From: a virus
IMG/VR virus record: IMGVR_UViG_3300038548_000096
Span: 1-38,780 of that record
DNA: 38,780 nt
Reading direction: 5' to 3' (one strand)
In this document: in pieces, positions 27,430 to 35,536 of the stretch
How positions within the stretch are numbered: position 1 is the first letter of the stretch
How the letters are laid out: the number at the start of each line of letters is the position of its first letter
Translations under genes and position numbers: made by a program
Notes under the pieces: generated by a model
Databases searched by the model: none
What the model saw: only the letters and a program-made list of their open reading frames with translations
What the model was told of the DNA's origin: nothing

Positions 27430-28719
27430 CTAGATGCCGAACAGCTGACCAGCGAATAACGGGTTCATAACCCCGTAAGCTGGGCGGAAGTCGATACGCA
27501 CCAGCTGCTCGTTCTCAAGGAAGTTGACGCCTTTAGACACCCGCAGCTGCAGACCGTCTTTAGTGGTAAAGATGGTATCGGTGCTGTGTAGGCGCTTGAT
27601 AGGCACTGAGGTTACAGTGAACGCGTCACGATGCCAGAACAGACCAGGCTGTACCAGAGTCTCAGCTGCACCAGACAGGGTGATAACATCACTGTTGGCA
27701 ATAACCTGCGATACAGTATTGTACTGACCATCCGATTCGAAGATGGCAGGCCCGGTTACAACCAGCGTTCCTTCTCCTGATGCTCCCAAGGTTACAGTTT
27801 CGGTCACGGTTCCAGTCCACAGAATCGCAGCGCCTGCAGCGTTGACAATTGGTTGACGGGTTGACAGGTTCAGCCGGTTAATCGCACCAGATGCAGCGGT
27901 CACGGTGACAATCTCACCAGCAGCCACAACCAGATTAGCCTGGAATGCGGTTACCGCCAAAGATTGGGTCATTGTGTCCTTCGCACCTAGATAGGTGGGC
28001 GTAGGGGCTGCGGTCATAGTACCAGCACGGTCTGCACCGACTCCGGTAGTATGGGTTGACAAGGTATCAGCTGCTAGAACCCGCATTCCTGCAAAGTCCT
28101 CAGTGATAACACCACGGGTATGAGCTGAACGAACCAACCCACCAGCAGTACCACCAGCACCCAGAGAGCGCTGCACATCGGCCAAGGCGGTTTGTGTAAA
28201 GCCGTTAATGGCTGCATTCCAGCGACCATCGCGGGGGACACCAGTTGCACCAAGAACAGCGCCTGCGTTTGCAATATCGCTCCAAGCGTCGATAGCGGTG
28301 CTAACCGTACCGGACAACAGAGCGGAATTGTTCTTCATGAACCCGGCAAAGTCCAACTCAAAGTCGGTGACCATACGGGTTGCCATCGGAGCCAGAAGCT
28401 CAGGCAGGTTGCCCATCTTGATCGCTTCATCAGCTTCGTCGTAATCAACGAAAGAGGTGAAGTAGTCTTGAACTACCGCGCTTGCCTTACCTGTGATGAT
28501 ATCTGACTTGGTTTCGCCTGATACGTCACCCGTTGAGGTTCGGACGGTCACAAAATCAGTTGGACGACTAATATCAATTGTGTCGCCAGTATCCCCTTTG
28601 AATTTACCTGCGAATAGCTGAGTGTTGACGTTTGCCGACAACACACGCTCGTTCTCGAATGCCGGAAGGAATGCATCCATCAGCTTCCGAGTGAAATTAC
28701 TGTCAAAATTGTTAGCCAT
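27430..28719 (-). CDS. Major coat protein, P22 gp5-type (429 aa)
   Basis: Forms the icosahedral shell. It fits the P22 coat family as seen in wider P22/F116-like phages: MANNFDSNFTRKLMDAFLPA, then GDTIDISRPTDFVTVRTSTG, DIITGKASAVVQDYFTSFVD and LAPMATRMVTDFELDFAGFM. The length is 429 aa, against 430 in P22. An inserted beta domain is visible in the middle (about 255-345), as with the P22 insertion domain. GGAGG is well placed before the ATG. It follows the scaffold gene with a 12-bp gap. Confidence 0.88.
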   Translation of the reverse strand: MANNFDSNFTRKLMDAFLPAFENERVLSANVNTQLFAGKFKGDTGDTIDISRPTDFVTVRTSTGDVSGETKSDIITGKASAVVQDYFTSFVDYDEADEAIKMGNLPELLAPMATRMVTDFELDFAGFMKNNSALLSGTVSTAIDAWSDIANAGAVLGATGVPRDGRWNAAINGFTQTALADVQRSLGAGGTAGGLVRSAHTRGVITEDFAGMRVLAADTLSTHTTGVGADRAGTMTAAPTPTYLGAKDTMTQSLAVTAFQANLVVAAGEIVTVTAASGAINRLNLSTRQPIVNAAGAAILWTGTVTETVTLGASGEGTLVVTGPAIFESDGQYNTVSQVIANSDVITLSGAAETLVQPGLFWHRDAFTVTSVPIKRLHSTDTIFTTKDGLQLRVSKGVNFLENEQLVRIDFRPAYGVMNPLFAGQLFGI

Positions 28720-28731
28720 GAGTGGCCTCCA

Positions 28732-29529
28732 TTAGCTGTATGTACCTCCTGATAACCAGGGATCTGATCCTTCTGGTGCGCCGCGTCCACTTAGGACTTC
28801 AGTCGGCTCAGGGGCTTGTGATATTTGTGGTTTTAACGATGCTGCCTTGGTGCGAATCTCAGCGTTTACGCGGATTGCCGCCTGCATTGGACTCATACGA
28901 CTTAACGCATCAAGCTCAAGCGGGTTTGCGGCGAGATACTTAGTGATCAGCGGGCCTTCCTCATCCCCTAGGATGAACGTAGCCAAATCCTGGCTAATCC
29001 CATACTGAACCACAGTCTCTCCGGCGCGTTCTACTTCACTCGCATCAAGACCAAGCTTTACAGCGCGACCGTTGTACTCTGTTACAAGTCCATCGATCCG
29101 CGTCTGATCTGCTTGCACCTTGTCTTCTTGCGTTCGGGTTACCTGATCTGCTGCAAACTTCTGCTGCGAATCAAACTGAGCCTTGCGCGTAATGGCGTCG
29201 TCACGTTCACGGGTCTTTTCCTCATAATCATCTGCATATGGATCAACAGGAGGAGGAATAACCGGGTCATCGCCTTGCTCAAGCTTCTGCAGTCGGGCTT
29301 CCAATTTATTAGCACGCTCCTCTGACGCTTCGGCATTGCGTTCTGCCTCTTTCATCTGGAAGTGCTTCTTGTTGATCGCCTTATTGACAGCCTCTTGATC
29401 TATGCCATCTGTTTTCGTTTCTTGTTCCGCAGTCGCTAAGTCTGCTCCGCTCTCGACGGTTCCTGCGTCAACCTCTGCTGTGCCTTGGTTCAGGTCAGCA
29501 CCTGCCTCTTCAGTTTGTAGCTCACTCAT
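28732..29529 (-). CDS. Scaffolding protein (265 aa)
   Basis: It lies between portal and coat as in P22. The composition is typical: an acidic N-terminus (EEAGADLNQGTAEVDAGTVE), long coiled-coil helices (KKHFQMKEAERNAEASEERA, NKLEARLQKLEQG) and charged repeats (RERDDAITRKAQFDSQQKF). It directs coat assembly and is released before packaging. At 265 aa it is smaller than the 303-aa P22 protein. Confidence 0.8.
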   Translation of the reverse strand: MSELQTEEAGADLNQGTAEVDAGTVESGADLATAEQETKTDGIDQEAVNKAINKKHFQMKEAERNAEASEERANKLEARLQKLEQGDDPVIPPPVDPYADDYEEKTRERDDAITRKAQFDSQQKFAADQVTRTQEDKVQADQTRIDGLVTEYNGRAVKLGLDASEVERAGETVVQYGISQDLATFILGDEEGPLITKYLAANPLELDALSRMSPMQAAIRVNAEIRTKAASLKPQISQAPEPTEVLSGRGAPEGSDPWLSGGTYS

Positions 29530-29589
29530 GTGTCATGCCCTTTCGGTAGTCAGCCTGGATATCGTCCAGTACGATTTAAAACTTTAATG

Positions 29590-29622
29590 ATTATACATCA
29601 TATCGATAGGTTTTAACTATCG
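29590..29622 (-). promoter_or_regulatory. Internal late promoter and hairpin before the scaffold gene
   Basis: In the 87-bp gap between portal and scaffold genes the minus strand carries a perfect TATAAT (29590-29595) with a weak -35 (TTAAAA, 16-bp spacer). A 6-bp hairpin CGATAG/CTATCG (29604-29609, 29617-29622) overlaps the spacer and -35 and the very end of the portal gene. This may boost scaffold and coat expression independently of the packaging genes. Confidence 0.45.
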
Positions 29623-31794
29623 GTCTGTAATGCGGTCTGTAACGCTCTGAGTCTCAGACGTTGGACTGATAGCGTCCTGGTTCTCTGTGACCAACTCAGC
29701 CTGCTGTATGAACGCCTCTTGAGTGTGTGGCCCCACGATAACATCGACCCCTTGCGCCTCTCTCAGCGTCTTGAGGGTCTGAGCCTGAGTGTTCAGCTGC
29801 TTGATGATGTCGTTGTTCTGCTGAAGAATAGCCCTGAATACTTCCATATCCATTTTGTCATCGTTCTGCTCAGCATCAATAATCTGCTGTTGCTCTTTAA
29901 TCCTCAACTCTTCAATCGCCAACTCTGTCTTATCAGAGCGCTCCTGTGCCTTAGACACTACATCGGCTGTCTGTGCCTGTGCAAGCTCTAGACTCGCTGT
30001 CTCGATAGGGTTTTGCTCTGGTGGCTGCTGTGCCGCTGCTTCCTGTGCGGCTTGGATCTGGGCGCGTTCGTCATCAGTCCACTGAGACTCTGGGATCATG
30101 CCCTGCTCTAGCATCCTAGCCCGAGCGCGTTCTGCCAATATGTCGATACCTGGTGCTGCGATGTTGTTGAGTAGAACGTCAGCACCAAGACTAAGGATTG
30201 ACGGATCGATTGCAGCTAGGCTCTCGATTGCCTTCGTAGTCTCTTGCTGGCGGTTCTGGAATGATGGACCACTTGAGCAGGTTACGTCGTAATTACCCAC
30301 TGAGAGGTCGTTTAAAGCCACATCTTCGCCTGTTTCGTCGTCTCTAACGATGTCATTGAGCATCTGCATATCAAACGAACCGTCTTCGTTCAGGATGCGC
30401 CTCTGCTGCTTGGTGTCGATAGCTCTGGGTAGTGCGTCGATGATGATCCTTGCGGTATGGCAGATAGCGATCTCTTGTGACTCGAAGTAGTCAACAGTGC
30501 TGATGTCACCTTTGTTCTGCAACCGCTCTAACGCTACACCTGACTCATTGGCAAGCTGCTGACCCATGTTGGCTGCGAAGACACCACCGGCTTCTGTGAT
30601 GTGCTGACCCATGTTGGCAACGGTTGTTTGTAGGCCTCCGTTGATCTGGGGTCCACCTAAGCGATAAGGAGGTGGCTGATTATCAACATGCGTATAAAGC
30701 TGAACAGGATCAGCGTTGGTGTTCATTGTCTGCAAGGTGTCAGTATCTGCTACAGCCTGCTCTCTGGTGACCATCAGCTTGTCGCGTGGTGCCAATGCTC
30801 CCTCTTCCACATCTCTCGACGCTGCGTAGTTCAGAACCCGCTGAGCATCCATCAAGTGATCAACGACGCCTTGATACATAACCCTGTTCTCGGTTATCTC
30901 AAAGTTGCCATAGGTTGGGATGACAGGTAGCCATTGGAATACTGTGCGCTTCTCATCATCTAGCCAATCGGAGCCATCAAACTTACGTGTAACAACGGTA
31001 AATGTGTCACGTTTGCGCCGCTTCTCCTCGGTCACACCGAGTTGCTTCAATTCCTTCTCGACTGACTTAAACTTGTCATCAACCTTATAGACTTTGCCGT
31101 TTGACATCTGTACCAGCTCGATCTTCTCAGGCTTTCTCCATAGGAACTCACCAACCACAACCTTATCAACGCCGTTGCAGTGCGTCTCTCTTGTACGGTC
31201 TTCACCGACTGACATCCCTGTGCCTTCAGGGAACTTCTCATCATAGGCGTCTTTGGTCAAAGCTTGGAGCACAAAGCAATACTGAGCGTCCGACATGTCT
31301 TGCATCTCAGCGCCAGGATCAAACCACACCCGGTCTACAGCGTTGGCAATCTTGCGAATGAATAGATCCTGATCGAATGAGTCTCCGTCTGCCCACTCTT
31401 GAGTTACACGCCAAGCATCAAAGCCTGTCTCGATCATCTTGCGGGCTGATGCGTTGAATACTTGTGATGCGTTAGACACGTTCTCGATGTTCCGAACCAG
31501 ACCATCGATAACCTTGGCTATATCCTTTGTAGCTTCACCACCGGCTGGCTTAACCTGGATGTCAAAGTCGGCTTGCTTCAGCTCACCAGCGATAGATTTG
31601 ACGATAGGGTTGCACTTGTCAAACGTGTAACGAGGTCGTCCGCTCATCTTCTGGACTATAGATGGCTCCCACTGCCCATCTTTATCCTTCAGGAAGTGAG
31701 TTATCTCCCGCACACGATCACGGTTGTCATGCTCGGACTCTTGAGCCTTGTCGAGCAGCTTCAGCACATCGGTGTGTTTCGCGAAGTCTACCAT
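29617..31794 (-). CDS. Portal protein, P22 gp1-like (725 aa)
   Basis: Forms the dodecameric DNA entry channel. It has the same length as P22 gp1 (725 aa) and the same character: an N-terminal helical part (KLLDKAQESEHDNRDRVREI), a core with DAWRVTQEWADGDSFDQDLF, and VLNYAASRDVEEGALAPRDK. A long C-terminal Gln-rich helix follows (IQAAQEAAAQQPPEQNP, EELRIKEQQQIIDAEQND), corresponding to the P22 barrel. The start directly follows the large terminase (4-bp gap) and has a poor SD, suggesting coupling. Confidence 0.88.
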   Translation of the reverse strand: MVDFAKHTDVLKLLDKAQESEHDNRDRVREITHFLKDKDGQWEPSIVQKMSGRPRYTFDKCNPIVKSIAGELKQADFDIQVKPAGGEATKDIAKVIDGLVRNIENVSNASQVFNASARKMIETGFDAWRVTQEWADGDSFDQDLFIRKIANAVDRVWFDPGAEMQDMSDAQYCFVLQALTKDAYDEKFPEGTGMSVGEDRTRETHCNGVDKVVVGEFLWRKPEKIELVQMSNGKVYKVDDKFKSVEKELKQLGVTEEKRRKRDTFTVVTRKFDGSDWLDDEKRTVFQWLPVIPTYGNFEITENRVMYQGVVDHLMDAQRVLNYAASRDVEEGALAPRDKLMVTREQAVADTDTLQTMNTNADPVQLYTHVDNQPPPYRLGGPQINGGLQTTVANMGQHITEAGGVFAANMGQQLANESGVALERLQNKGDISTVDYFESQEIAICHTARIIIDALPRAIDTKQQRRILNEDGSFDMQMLNDIVRDDETGEDVALNDLSVGNYDVTCSSGPSFQNRQQETTKAIESLAAIDPSILSLGADVLLNNIAAPGIDILAERARARMLEQGMIPESQWTDDERAQIQAAQEAAAQQPPEQNPIETASLELAQAQTADVVSKAQERSDKTELAIEELRIKEQQQIIDAEQNDDKMDMEVFRAILQQNNDIIKQLNTQAQTLKTLREAQGVDVIVGPHTQEAFIQQAELVTENQDAISPTSETQSVTDRITDR

Positions 31795-31798
31795 TTGG

Positions 31799-33247
31799 TT
31801 ACCATAAGCTTGAGAAGTTAAGTTCTGTCATCGGCTTCATTAAATCAGGCATCTCTTCACCCATAGCTAAGCAATCAGCCATACCTGGTGATTTGATGTC
31901 GTGCTTGTTCTTCATTTCTTGCTTGCTCATTAGCTGAATCTTACCTGTGCCGTTTGGCTTGCGCGGTATCCGGCACACTTCCGATCTTAATTTGTTGATC
32001 AGCTTAATCTCACTAGAGATGCTGATGATCGAATCAGGGTCTACATACTTTCCATTGGTCACTGCCTGCCATGTGTTGAAGAACCGACCGGCCAACCTAA
32101 CGTAAAACTGTGCGCGCTTGTTGTAGAACATCTCTGCGTTGGTCTTCTGCTTATCCTGATACACGCCTTCATACTTGGCTTTTGGATCATCTGGGCTGTT
32201 TGAACCCTTATACATACGAGCCTCGCACTTGATGCCCTTGAGGTTCGTGTCTACCTCTCTACGCAGTAATGCGCCCATGCCGTCACAATCCCATGTGAAT
32301 AGGTCTGCATTAGCCTTGATGGCGCGGTCTGTAGCGTCGTCTAAGGCCTCATTACCGTTCTTAGCTATGATCTCATCAATGTCTGTGTAAAGTATCCCTG
32401 TGCGGCAAGCGTAGCCCTTTGAATCACCGCCCTCATCTGCTGGGTCGAAAGCAACAACCGTCGCACCCTTTGGATCAATACCAAGCTTCAGATGTGAATC
32501 AATAGCAGCGTCAAACCATGCCTTCTTAATAATGGACCGTTCGATGCTCTCGTTATACTCACCACCCCAGATGTGATCATACTCATCCTCATCCAGGTTC
32601 TGCTTATCGTCTGCCCGTTCTTGCTCAAGCTCTACAGGAAACCACGGATTATCCTGATAGTTGACCTGTACAACCATAATCAGATCGTCTTCATACCGTC
32701 CTGTACGTGCTAACTCATCCTCTGCCCTAGATAGATACTTCTTACTGATAGCATCCTCTCTGGAGTTACGGTTCATCGTGATCCATATCTCAGGCGGGTC
32801 TGAGTCTTCGTCCAGGTTGTCTTTAACTGATGACCGTACCGAAGGTGTCAATACTCTTAGACTGCTCTCGCTGACTGATTCACCCTCTTCTATCCACAAC
32901 CGCTTGATTCCAGCTATCGACTTCATTGAGGTGATGTTGCGGGCCAGTCCTTTATAGAATATCTCACCTTCAACCGATGAGTTGATTTTGTTGTTGGTTA
33001 TAGTGAAGCCTTCAATCCCTAACCGGTCAATCTCTTGCTTCAGACTCTCATGTACGGAGTCTTCAATAGATGTCTGGAATTCACGTGTACAGCAGATCCG
33101 CTCGCCCTGGTCGCATAGCATCAGCATGATATCGCCAACACCAATAGACTTGCCCGAACCTCGCCCACCTACTGCGATCTTGATCCGCTTAGGCTTAGAC
33201 AGCAGCCATGCTATCCCCTCTGGGATGCGTAGGGCTATGCTAGCCAT
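31799..33247 (-). CDS. terL: Terminase large subunit (482 aa)
   Basis: The motor and nuclease that packages DNA into the head. The ATPase part has Walker A GGRGSGKS (27-34), Walker B RLWIEEGE (116-123) and a coupling motif IWITMNRNS (154-162). The nuclease part shows VVAFDPADEGGDSKGY with Asp268, LFTWDCDG (315-322) and a late Asp in SPGMADCLAMGEE. This is terminase family 3/PBSX-like. It overlaps the small subunit by 8 bp. Confidence 0.92.
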   Translation of the reverse strand: MASIALRIPEGIAWLLSKPKRIKIAVGGRGSGKSIGVGDIMLMLCDQGERICCTREFQTSIEDSVHESLKQEIDRLGIEGFTITNNKINSSVEGEIFYKGLARNITSMKSIAGIKRLWIEEGESVSESSLRVLTPSVRSSVKDNLDEDSDPPEIWITMNRNSREDAISKKYLSRAEDELARTGRYEDDLIMVVQVNYQDNPWFPVELEQERADDKQNLDEDEYDHIWGGEYNESIERSIIKKAWFDAAIDSHLKLGIDPKGATVVAFDPADEGGDSKGYACRTGILYTDIDEIIAKNGNEALDDATDRAIKANADLFTWDCDGMGALLRREVDTNLKGIKCEARMYKGSNSPDDPKAKYEGVYQDKQKTNAEMFYNKRAQFYVRLAGRFFNTWQAVTNGKYVDPDSIISISSEIKLINKLRSEVCRIPRKPNGTGKIQLMSKQEMKNKHDIKSPGMADCLAMGEEMPDLMKPMTELNFSSLW

Positions 33248-33698
33248 CTTTCTCTGTAGTCACTGGCATAACGGTCCATGTGTTCTGGATGGGCTTGCCA
33301 CCACTTGTAACGTCTGCGTTGTCTTTCAACCCTAGATCACGGGCGATAATGCTGGCGTTCAACAGCCCTGCGCTAGCCCCTTCGAGCTTCTGTGTTCTGA
33401 TAATATTCTTAATCGCTTCTGTGACTAGCGAGTAATCATCTCTTTCTTCGTAGTCTCCAAACGTCCTGCGGCCTATATCTAGGAAGATACACAGCCCCTC
33501 AATGGTCATAGCGCGCATTAGCGGCTCAGGGTTTGTTGACACCTCCCCCTGGTAAACTATCGACTTTTGAAGGGGGTTATCGTCAACCCATTGGAAGTAT
33601 TCACAGGCAGCATCAAACAACTCATCAGCAGACGCAAAAATAGGCTTTCGCCCATGTGTGCTTCGTGCCTTCCAGAACTGGTTGCCTTTTGCTCCCAT
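33240..33698 (-). CDS. terS: Terminase small subunit, P22 gp3-like (152 aa)
   Basis: Recognises the packaging site and regulates TerL. Similarity to the gp3 family is seen in KPIFASADELFDAACEYFQW (about 18-37), then TIEGLCIFLDIGRRTFGDYE and AASAGLLNASIIARDLGLKD-like text (here LEGASAGLLNASIIARDLGL). Length 152 aa against 162 in P22. The start is ATG 33698, overlapping the previous stop (TGATG). P22-type small subunits go with headful packaging, which predicts a circularly permuted virion DNA. Confidence 0.86.
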   Translation of the reverse strand: MGAKGNQFWKARSTHGRKPIFASADELFDAACEYFQWVDDNPLQKSIVYQGEVSTNPEPLMRAMTIEGLCIFLDIGRRTFGDYEERDDYSLVTEAIKNIIRTQKLEGASAGLLNASIIARDLGLKDNADVTSGGKPIQNTWTVMPVTTEKDG

Positions 33699-33760
33699 CA
33701 CTTATTCCCTTTCTTCTTACCCTTGCGCTTCTTCTTCTCTTTCGGTGTATGGCCTGGTAT
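33698..33760 (-). pseudogene. Start-less Lys-rich mini-ORF between HNH gene and terS
   Basis: An open frame of 20 codons (PGHTPKEKKKRKGKKKG core) lies just before terS, with a perfect AGGAGG 8 nt upstream of an ATA where an ATG is expected. There is no other start in frame. The TGA overlaps the terS ATG. Its first bases (ATACCAGG) resemble the first bases of the HNH gene (ATGCCAGG). It may be the remainder of a small gene whose start was taken over when the HNH gene inserted. It could also be translated from ATA at low level. Confidence 0.4.
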
Positions 33761-33772
33761 GGGACTATCCTC

Positions 33773-34225
33773 CTAGACGTATTGACGCCTTTGCTGTGAG
33801 TTTATTCGGCTTACATTTGATTGGTTGATTCCGTACATATGCGCGATCTGAGTCTGTAGGAACAAGCTTGATCTTAACAGGTCGCGTATCTCATTTACCT
33901 CTATTGCATTGATCTTCTGATGCGTCCTATGCTTCTTAGCTGCGTCTATTATGTTTTCTTGATTCGTCCCTATCCACAAATGGTCAGGATTAACACACAT
34001 TCTATTGTCACAAGTATGACAAACGAACAAGTTATCTGGTATCTCGCCCCTGAAAACACGGTAGCTCAGTCTATGAGCGTAATTTTCTCCCTTACTCCAT
34101 TTACCATGTATGGCTGCATACCCGGACTTGTGAGGCTTATAGCTCCATACCCAGCAATCGCCTTCCTTGATCACATGGTTCTCTATGTATTCCTCATATG
34201 ATGACGATAGGATACGACCTGGCAT
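33773..34225 (-). CDS. HNH homing endonuclease (150 aa)
   Basis: A free-standing homing-type enzyme: YAHRLSYRVFRGEIP (49-63), then the HNH core LFVCHTCDNRMCVNPDHLWI with His70, Asn79 and His82. The C-terminal HTH DNA-binding segment has INAIEVNEIRDLL and IAHMYGINQSNVSRI. It sits between the membrane-protein genes and terS, a common place for such selfish genes. Its frame ends at the AGGAGG of the start-less mini-ORF, consistent with an insertion. Confidence 0.85.
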   Translation of the reverse strand: MPGRILSSSYEEYIENHVIKEGDCWVWSYKPHKSGYAAIHGKWSKGENYAHRLSYRVFRGEIPDNLFVCHTCDNRMCVNPDHLWIGTNQENIIDAAKKHRTHQKINAIEVNEIRDLLRSSLFLQTQIAHMYGINQSNVSRINSQQRRQYV

Positions 34226-34276
34226 ATCACTAACCTTTAATCTGTTTACGTATCTTCAATAGTGTGTGCACAGTTG

Positions 34277-34552
34277 TTATTTATCCTCTGACCGTCTGCC
34301 TACCGTCGCCAACTCAGCCTTCTTAATCTGGGTTTCTAGCAATTCGTTCGTAAGTTTTTGCTGCTGTGTTCGGATCTCTATAAAGACTTTGACGCCTATT
34401 CCTATTGATACGCATAGGCCGACAATACCAATGATTAAATTCAATCCATTAGGGGCGACCATCACACCCGTTCCTGTAGCGAGGGCATTTGTCGCATGTA
34501 ATGCCTTCTCCTGTGCAATCAACTGTAGGCCCGCGCTTACTGTCTCGTTCAC
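34277..34552 (-). CDS. Holin-like single-helix membrane protein (91 aa)
   Basis: One membrane helix (LNLIIGIVGLCVSIGIGVKV, about 37-56) is flanked by an amphipathic N-terminal segment and a charged helical C-terminus (IRTQQQKLTNELLETQIKKA). This is the build of small class II/III holins and of phage i-spanin-like proteins. The start is GTG at 34552, overlapping the TGA of the multi-helix gene upstream, so the two are coupled. Position near endolysin and packaging genes favours a holin role. An Rz-like role (helix plus coiled coil) cannot be excluded. Confidence 0.6.
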   Translation of the reverse strand: MNETVSAGLQLIAQEKALHATNALATGTGVMVAPNGLNLIIGIVGLCVSIGIGVKVFIEIRTQQQKLTNELLETQIKKAELATVGRRSEDK

Positions 34553-34658
34553 TTTTGATTCTCGCTAGAGTTATTCGTAAGGCAATGGTCCAGATGATCG
34601 AAAGCCAAAATAGGGCCTGTAACACCTCTGTTAGGTCTGTGAACCATTCCATGAACAT
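34449..34658 (-). CDS. Overlapping small membrane ORF (69 aa)
   Basis: This frame spans the junction of the two neighbouring genes, overlapping the upstream one by 110 bp and the downstream one by 104 bp. It encodes one good membrane helix (ALFWLSIIWTIALRITLA) and a Cys-rich tail (VDCTGEGITCDKCPRYRNGC). The SD is weak. A holin/antiholin or spanin-type nested gene is possible, but a chance frame cannot be excluded. Confidence 0.4.
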   Translation of the reverse strand: MFMEWFTDLTEVLQALFWLSIIWTIALRITLARIKSERDSKRGPTVDCTGEGITCDKCPRYRNGCDGRP

Positions 34659-35049
34659 CGTCCGTAATCCGCGTAGAGAGCATCAGCGCCATCTGTATCG
34701 CGAACGCTATCCCTATCACCCAGTCATAAATATGTTCTACCTCATTGCCTAAATATTCGGCGTACCAAAACGCTATATTAACAGATACAGCAACGCAAAA
34801 AAGCACCATGAGACAAGTGCTTAATCGACATTTGATCCGAGTAAGTATAATTATACTGAGAAGCGGTGCCAATCCCTCGTAGCCGTATTCGGTTAACGTT
34901 TCTTTAACGGGGGTATACCAGGGTGATTCGGAGAGGGCATACGATGCTGCTGTGACCAATAATATTGTTATGCAAGCACGGCGACGACTGACATCAGGCC
35001 AGTTGGTAAATATAGCAAAAGCAAGAACCATCAATACTGCGCCGATCAT
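34549..35049 (-). CDS. Multi-helix membrane protein, holin candidate (166 aa)
   Basis: Four to five hydrophobic segments are seen (VLMVLAFAIFTNW, ACITILLVTAASYAL, LAPLLSIIILTRI, LMVLFCVAVSVNIAFWYAEY, WVIGIAFAIQMALMLS), followed by a soluble C-terminal tail. The ATG overlaps the stop of the basic 29-aa gene and its own TGA overlaps the GTG of the next gene. It could be a holin or another inner-membrane protein; no family recognised. Confidence 0.6.
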   Translation of the reverse strand: MIGAVLMVLAFAIFTNWPDVSRRRACITILLVTAASYALSESPWYTPVKETLTEYGYEGLAPLLSIIILTRIKCRLSTCLMVLFCVAVSVNIAFWYAEYLGNEVEHIYDWVIGIAFAIQMALMLSTRITDDVHGMVHRPNRGVTGPILAFDHLDHCLTNNSSENQK

Positions 35050-35135
35050 TTTCCGGCTGGCTTCTTAGTGCGGCGTCTACGCCGAGGGACGATTGCCTTG
35101 TTTCGCTGTTCCTTCGACTTCTTTGGCGCTGCCAT
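35046..35135 (-). CDS. Highly basic 29-aa peptide
   Basis: A perfect AGGAGG precedes the ATG, and the stop overlaps the next ATG (ATGA), so translation is well supported. The peptide MAAPKKSKEQRN...PRRRRRTKK has 13 Lys/Arg and only one acidic residue. It could be a minor head or DNA-binding peptide, or a cationic membrane-active lysis peptide given its place in the lysis region. No family recognised. Confidence 0.6.
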   Translation of the reverse strand: MAAPKKSKEQRNKAIVPRRRRRTKKPAGK

Positions 35136-35163
35136 ATTGCCTCCTGTAGGTTATATGTATTGT

Positions 35164-35192
35164 ATCATAGATGTAGAAAAGCCCGCATTCAA
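35164..35192 (-). promoter_or_regulatory. Leftward promoter overlapping a terminator hairpin
   Basis: TTGAAT (35187-35192) and TATGAT (35164-35169) on the minus strand are separated by 17 bp, a good sigma70-type match. The -35 is the loop of the terminator hairpin. The transcript would begin about 20 nt before the SD of the 29-aa gene and could run into holin, terminase and head genes. Confidence 0.5.
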
Positions 35193-35203
35193 CGGGCCTT
35201 TCG
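35177..35203 (-). terminator. Intrinsic terminator after the lysis genes
   Basis: GCCCG (35181-35185) and CGGGC (35193-35197) form the stem with flanking A/T pairing. On the minus strand TTTT follows; on the plus strand CTTTCG follows, so it may act both ways. It separates the secreted-protein gene from the next transcription unit. Confidence 0.58.
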
Positions 35204-35227
35204 TAGTCGCCAACCGGCGTAATCGAT

Positions 35228-35536
35228 TTATGAGTGGTAGTTTCGCCAACCAACCTCATGCATTGCTCCCGAGCCATCAGGCCATTGGGCATTTGAGGAA
35301 CCGCCACCAATCAAGTTGTCGGTGACTTTAAACTTTTCAATGCTAGTAAGGTATAGGTCAGCTGCTTCCAACTGATGCCTTACCGAATCCGGCGCTTTGA
35401 TGGCAGGCCGGGGCTCGTCGCTGGTCACAGGGTCAATCAGAGATTCGACCGGGGCAAAGCCCAGAACATCCGTCGCCTGTACCGGCATAGCGAATGCAAA
35501 CAGCATCGCTAGGATTGATAGGAGTGTTAGTTTCAT
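35228..35536 (-). CDS. Secreted small protein (102 aa)
   Basis: MKLTLLSILAMLFAFAMPVQA is a standard signal peptide with cleavage predicted after VQA (residue 21). The mature 81 residues have no Cys and no known domain (SVRHQLEAADLYLTSIEKFK, then GGGSSNAQWPDGSGAMHEVG). A periplasmic helper of lysis or an envelope-modifying protein is possible from its position between lipase and holin-like genes. The ATG is coupled to a 22-codon ORF upstream. Confidence 0.65.
   Translation of the reverse strand: MKLTLLSILAMLFAFAMPVQATDVLGFAPVESLIDPVTSDEPRPAIKAPDSVRHQLEAADLYLTSIEKFKVTDNLIGGGSSNAQWPDGSGAMHEVGWRNYHS

Noticed and set aside
35077-35310. 77-codon minus-strand ORF
   Set aside because: It overlaps the secreted-protein gene by 83 bp, crosses a terminator and promoter, and competes with the far better supported 29-aa gene with AGGAGG.
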